Assembly (NCBI RefSeq): GCF_020172685.1
Contig: NZ_CP083986.1
Location: forward strand, 1,165,576-1,229,575
Origin: [Mycobacterium] nativiensis
Lineage (GTDB): Bacteria > Actinomycetota > Actinomycetes > Mycobacteriales > Mycobacteriaceae
Reading direction: 5' to 3'
Length of the DNA: 64,000 nt
Of the stretch, positions 60,304-64,000 are shown in pieces (the first letter of the stretch is position 1; the number at the start of each line of letters is the position of its first letter). The notes under the pieces are model-generated. The model did no database searches. It saw only the letters and a list, made by a program, of their open reading frames with translations, and was not told where the DNA came from. Both the position numbers and the translations under genes were made by a program.

Positions 60304-61158
60304 CTAGTCCGACGACGCCATAACCCGTGAATCGGGTTCGTCCAGTACCGCGCAGAGCGCCGGGATCATTTGGCTCGCCGCCAGGGCATAACCCGCCGCT
60401 GACGGGTGGTATTGGTCGGTGGCGAACAGCAGTTCGGGGCTGTCATGGAACTCCCGCGCGCGGAAGTCGGCGAACGGGACGGCGACGCCCCCGGCGGCCT
60501 TGACCGCCTGAGCCTGGGCCCGGGCCAGCTGGCAGGCCCGCGCGTGCGCGACCCAGCGCAGCGGTCGGGGTATCGCGCTGATCGCACCGAACTTCGGGCA
60601 GGTGCCCACGATCACCACGGCGCCGCTGGCGCGCAACCGCTTCACCGCGGCGCGCAGCCGCTGCACCGAGCCGGCGATCCCGTTGAGCGCGGTGACGTCA
60701 TTGGCGCCGATCATGATGACCGCCACATCCGGAGGCGGGCCCGCGACGAACATCGCGTCGACCTGGCCGGCGAGTCCCTTGGAGGTGGCGCCCACAATCG
60801 CCTTGGTGCTCAACCGGACTCGTTTACCGGTCCGCCGCGCCAGCGCGTTGGCGATCAGCGCCCCGGGTACCTCCGCCGCGGAACGGCAGCCGTAGCCGGT
60901 CGCGGTCGAGTCGCCGAAAACCATCAGGTGCAGATCGACGTTCGCTCCGCGGTGGAAGGGCTGAACTTCGGCGTCGTCGGCAACGTATAAACCGTCAGCA
61001 CGGGGTGGAAGATCCCAAGCCTTGGGGATCGTCTTGCGGGCCCGGTCGGCCTGGCCCGCCAGAAGATTGCGAACACCCAGGTAGAGGGTGCCGCTGGAGG
61101 CGAACGCACCCGCAGCGGCCAGCGTCATCGTCGACCGTCGCGTCAGCCGGATGCCCAT
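60304..61158 (-). CDS. SGNH-hydrolase-fold lipase/esterase (Rv1075c-like)
   Basis: 284 residues. The N terminus TRRSTMTLAAAGAF has a twin arginine and hydrophobic stretch, compatible with Tat export. The GDSL/SGNH blocks are present: FGDSTATGYG (Ser84), the block II glycine, GANDVT, and the DQYHPS block with Asp and His. Such enzymes are esterases or thioesterases. It lies 33 bp upstream of fadA3 on the same strand. ATG at 61158. Confidence 0.9.
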   Translation of the reverse strand: MGIRLTRRSTMTLAAAGAFASSGTLYLGVRNLLAGQADRARKTIPKAWDLPPRADGLYVADDAEVQPFHRGANVDLHLMVFGDSTATGYGCRSAAEVPGALIANALARRTGKRVRLSTKAIVGATSKGLAGQVDAMFVAGPPPDVAVIMIGANDVTALNGIAGSVQRLRAAVKRLRASGAVVIVGTCPKFGAISAIPRPLRWVAHARACQLARAQAQAVKAAGGVAVPFADFRAREFHDSPELLFATDQYHPSAAGYALAASQMIPALCAVLDEPDSRVMASSD

Positions 61159-61340
61159 GGCCCGATTTTAGGGAGCGAAACCGTTTCCGGCCTGCCCGCA
61201 GCAAACAAAAGAGATCACGATGTGGACCCGAAGCGGCATCGGAACGAATTCTAAGATTTCCTCACATATTTTCGCGTGTGACGATAGTTTGAACCGCGTT
61301 GGCAGTGTCGGCTCGGGCCGGCTGGAGGGGAGTGTGCACC

Positions 61341-62396
61341 ATGACCGCACCCAGCAAGGTGCCCAGCTCGCCGCACACCTTCACCAGTCTGCGACCGGGC
61401 CCGCGACTCCACCGTTTCCCCCGCAACGACGGGCAGCCCGTCGAGGTCGTCGAGGACCCGCCCAGCGTCGAAGGACGGCTGGCATGGCTCGCTGCCCGGC
61501 TCACGATCCGGCCGGTGCTCTCGGTCGGCAGCTACCTTCCGCGGATACCGTGGCCGTTCGGGTTGGTCGACTTCGCGGCCAAGGCGGTGCTGCCGGCGCC
61601 GGGCACCGAGCGCGTCACCATCCGGCTGCCGCGCTGCTCGGCCCAGATGGTGCGGGCCGCCGGGGTGCTGCCGGCCGACGGCACCCGCCGAGTGGTGCTG
61701 TACATGCACGGCGGGGCCTTCCTGACCTGCGGGGCCAACACCCATGGTCGGCTCGTCACCAAGTTGTCGAAGTACGCCGACAGCCCGGTGCTGGTGGTGG
61801 AGTACCGGATGATTCCCAAGCACTCCATCGACGACGCGATCGATGACTGTTACGACGCCTACCGCTGGCTGCGCCACCAGGGCTACGCGCCGGACCAGAT
61901 CGTGCTGGCCGGCGACTCCGCGGGCGGCTACCTGTCGCTGTCGCTGGCGCAGCGGCTGATGGAGGAGAGCGGCGACGACGAGACCCCGGCGGCGATCGTC
62001 GCGATGTCACCGCTGCTGGAGATTGCCAAGGAAGCCAAGAAGACGCACCCCAACATCCACACCGGTGCGATGTTCCCGCCCAAGGCGTTCGACGCGTTCG
62101 TCGAACTGATCGACGACGCAGCCCGGCGGGACCGCGTCCACGGCGGCGAGGTCTACGAACCGCTGCAACACGTCAAGCCCGGACTGCCGCGCACCCTGAT
62201 CCACGTCTCCGGATCCGAGGTGCTGCTGCACGACGCCCGGTTGGGGGCCAAGGTGCTGGCGGCGGCCGGTGTCCCGGTGGAACTGCGGGTGTGGCCCGGT
62301 CAGATCCACGTCTTCCAGATCGCCGCGCCGCTGGTTCCCGAAGCCACCCGGTCGCTGCGCCAGATCGGCGAATACATCCGCGAGGCCACCGGCTAG
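61341..62396 (+). CDS. lipU: Hormone-sensitive-lipase-family esterase LipU
   Basis: 351 residues, HSL family. Oxyanion motif HGGAF (123-127), nucleophile GDSAGG (Ser193), and a late Asp/His pair (SGSEVLLHDA, GQIHVFQ). ATG at 61341, in frame with GGAGGGG about ten bases upstream; earlier GTG starts are possible. M. tuberculosis LipU (Rv1076) hydrolyses short-chain esters. The divergent region 61159-61340 is AT-rich around 61250-61295. Confidence 0.9.
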   Translation: MTAPSKVPSSPHTFTSLRPGPRLHRFPRNDGQPVEVVEDPPSVEGRLAWLAARLTIRPVLSVGSYLPRIPWPFGLVDFAAKAVLPAPGTERVTIRLPRCSAQMVRAAGVLPADGTRRVVLYMHGGAFLTCGANTHGRLVTKLSKYADSPVLVVEYRMIPKHSIDDAIDDCYDAYRWLRHQGYAPDQIVLAGDSAGGYLSLSLAQRLMEESGDDETPAAIVAMSPLLEIAKEAKKTHPNIHTGAMFPPKAFDAFVELIDDAARRDRVHGGEVYEPLQHVKPGLPRTLIHVSGSEVLLHDARLGAKVLAAAGVPVELRVWPGQIHVFQIAAPLVPEATRSLRQIGEYIREATG

Positions 62397-62442
62397 GCGG
62401 GCCGTGGCCCGGCAAGCCGATTGACCTGAGACGATGGCAGGT

Positions 62443-63837
62443 ATGCGGATAGCGGGCCACATCAGTGAACTCATCGGCAACACCCCCCTGGTCGAGCTGA
62501 CTTCGATCGTTCCCGCCGGGGCGGGCCGGGTGGTGGCCAAGGTCGAGTACCTCAACCCCGGTGCCAGTTCCAAGGACCGCATCGCGGTGAAGATGATCGA
62601 CGCGGCCGAGGCCAGCGGCGCGCTCAAGCCGGGCGGCACCATCGTGGAGCCCACCTCCGGTAACACCGGTGTCGGCCTGGCACTGGTGGCCCAGCGCCGC
62701 GGTTACAAGTGCGTGTTCGTCTGCCCCGACAAGGTGAGCGAGGACAAGCAGAACGTGATGCGGGCCTACGGCGCCGAAGTGGTGGTGTGCCCGACAGCGG
62801 TGCCGCCGGACGACCCGGCCAGCTACTACAGCGTCTCCAACCGGCTGGTCGAAGAGATCGACGGCGCCTGGAAGCCGGACCAGTACTCCAACCAAGCCGG
62901 GCCGGAGAGCCACTACGAGACCACCGGTCCGGAGGTCTGGGCCGACACCGACGGTCAGGTCACGCACTTCGTCGCCGGGATCGGAACCGGCGGCACCATC
63001 ACCGGCACCGGCCGCTACCTCAAGGAGGTGTCGGGCGGCCGGGTGCAGATCATCGGCGCCGACCCGGAGGGCTCGGTGTACTCCGGCGGCACCGGCCGGC
63101 CCTACCTGGTGGAGGGCGTCGGCGAGGACTTCTGGCCCGCCGCCTACGACCCGAGCATTCCCGACCAGATCATCGCGGTGTCCGACGCCGACTCGTTCGA
63201 CATGACCCGGCGCCTGGCGCGCGAGGAGGCGTTGCTGGTCGGCGGCTCCTGCGGCATGGCCGTGGTCGCGGCCGTGGAGGCCGCCGTCAAAGCCGGGCCC
63301 GATGCGCTCGTCGTAGTCCTGCTGCCGGACGGTGGCCGCGGCTACATGTCGAAGCTCTTCAACGATGCCTGGATGTCGTCCTATGGGTTCCTGCGCTCCC
63401 GGCTGGACGGCTCCACCGTGCAGCCCACGGTCGCCGACGTGTTGCGCGCCAAGTCCGGGGCGCTGCCGGCCCTGGTGCACACCCACCCGTCGGAGACGCT
63501 GCGCGACGCCATCGGGATTCTGCGGGAGTACGGGGTGTCGCAGATGCCCGTCGTCGGCGCCGAGCCGCCGGTGATGGCCGGTGAGGTCGCCGGCAGCGTT
63601 TCCGAACGCGACCTGCTCTCGGCGGTGTTCGAGGGCCGCGCAAAGCTCGCGGACGCGGTGTCCCTGCATATGGGCCCGCCGCTGCCGCTGATCGGGTCCG
63701 GCGAGGTGGTCGGCGTCGCCGCGACCATGTTGGCCGACGTCGACGCGGTGATGGTGGTCGAGGACGGCAAGCCTGTGGGTGTCATCACTCGACACGATCT
63801 GTTGGGATTCATGTCCGAGGGCCCACGCCGTCGCTAA
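62443..63837 (+). CDS. cbs: Cystathionine beta-synthase
   Basis: 464 residues, matching Rv1077 in length. The PLP domain has SSKDR (Lys44 as Schiff base), SGNTGVGLA, GTGGTITGTGRYL and the phosphate loop. Two CBS domains follow at about 340-395 and 405-464 (LVHTHPSETLRDAIGILREYGVSQMPV and VMVVEDGKPVGVITRHDLLGF). It condenses serine with homocysteine in reverse transsulphuration, linking methionine to cysteine. The ATG at 62443 (MRIAGHIS) fits the ortholog; the ATG three codons earlier is less likely. Confidence 0.96.
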   Translation: MRIAGHISELIGNTPLVELTSIVPAGAGRVVAKVEYLNPGASSKDRIAVKMIDAAEASGALKPGGTIVEPTSGNTGVGLALVAQRRGYKCVFVCPDKVSEDKQNVMRAYGAEVVVCPTAVPPDDPASYYSVSNRLVEEIDGAWKPDQYSNQAGPESHYETTGPEVWADTDGQVTHFVAGIGTGGTITGTGRYLKEVSGGRVQIIGADPEGSVYSGGTGRPYLVEGVGEDFWPAAYDPSIPDQIIAVSDADSFDMTRRLAREEALLVGGSCGMAVVAAVEAAVKAGPDALVVVLLPDGGRGYMSKLFNDAWMSSYGFLRSRLDGSTVQPTVADVLRAKSGALPALVHTHPSETLRDAIGILREYGVSQMPVVGAEPPVMAGEVAGSVSERDLLSAVFEGRAKLADAVSLHMGPPLPLIGSGEVVGVAATMLADVDAVMVVEDGKPVGVITRHDLLGFMSEGPRRR

Positions 63838-63906
63838 GTCCCTTTTCGTTCATTCGCCTGCGGTAGCGTGTGAATCCATTTCGCCAACGCGACCCGAAGG
63901 GTGGAG

Positions 63907-63981
63907 ATGACCGAACTGCCGCCGTCCCAGCCCGGCAACTATCCGCCGCCGCCCGATGACTTTCCGGCGCCGGGAAACTAC
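63907..63981 (+). CDS. pra: Proline-rich antigen homologue Pra, cut by contig end
   Basis: The first 25 codons of the gene after cbs: MTELPPSQPGNYPPPP and on, with GGGTGGAG upstream of the ATG. The position (after cbs, as Rv1078) and proline-rich start match Pra. The sequence stops where the adapter begins, so the gene is incomplete. Confidence 0.75.
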
Positions 63982-64000
63982 CTGTCTCTTATACACATCT
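63982..64000. other. Sequencing adapter (Tn5/Nextera mosaic end)
   Basis: CTGTCTCTTATACACATCT is the 19-base mosaic-end sequence used by Tn5-based library kits. It is library-derived and marks an untrimmed contig end; it must not be read as genome. Confidence 0.95.

Noticed and set aside
62173..63795. 540-codon minus-strand open frame
   Set aside because: Antisense to lipU and cbs, no start signals or domain.

Overview
The window is about 64 kb of high-GC chromosome from a mycobacterium. The evidence is PE, PPE and QILSS/Mtb9.9-type Esx proteins, lpq lipoproteins, MPT63-like and hemophore-like secreted proteins, and long runs of genes in the same order as M. tuberculosis Rv1011-Rv1026 (ispE to ppx2) and Rv1057-Rv1078 (beta-propeller, fadD14, echA8/echA9, fadA3, lipU, cbs, pra). 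sigC is present, whereas as I recall M. smegmatis lacks it. That and the ESX-5-type PE/PPE content point to a slow-growing or M. terrae-like lineage, but I cannot name the species. The right end is the end of a sequencing contig: the last 19 bases are the Tn5/Nextera mosaic-end adapter, not genome.

Layout. 1-3.4 kb: a truncated membrane-type Ser/Thr kinase divergent from a secreted PE-PPE-domain hydrolase, then ispE. 3.7-18.7 kb: housekeeping block pks16, pth, rplY, an SDR and a DUF1254 lipoprotein, two small secreted proteins, lpqT, arsC, prsA, glmU, tRNA-Gln, a TetR regulator, mfd and mazG. 18.8-21.8 kb: a lone PPE4-like protein divergent from one uninterrupted reading frame that joins a zinc-finger membrane anti-sigma factor to SigC. 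22-26.2 kb: lpqU, eno, ftsB, DUF501, ppx2.

26.2-44.3 kb is the most distinctive part. A kdpFABC potassium pump operon, preceded by a second micropeptide, runs into its own kdpD. Facing it is a second kdpD with kdpE, which sits directly behind a PE-PPE pair. Behind that are two tandem copies of PE-PPE-esxJ-esxI. The kdp promoter and all three PE promoters carry 7+4+7 direct-repeat boxes (mostly CGTAAAG-like) at similar distances from the start codon. This suggests one OmpR-family regulator, possibly KdpE, links potassium sensing to PE/PPE/Esx expression.

44.3-64 kb: a DUF732 secreted protein, a tRNA-Leu(UAA) next to a very AT-rich stretch, then the Rv1057-like propeller, fadD14, a DapB-like protein, a glutamine amidotransferase and two patatin-like proteins. 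Next come a cysteine dioxygenase-rhodanese operon led by a leaderless polycysteine micro-ORF, a membrane alpha/beta hydrolase with echA8/echA9, a Bax-inhibitor-like membrane protein, and a restriction-endonuclease-like gene bracketed by two inverted copies of a hairpin. fadA3, an SGNH hydrolase, lipU, cbs and the start of pra follow. The same hairpin loop (TACTCGnACTTTC) recurs after mazG on a different stem. I see no transposase, integrase, prophage or CRISPR array.
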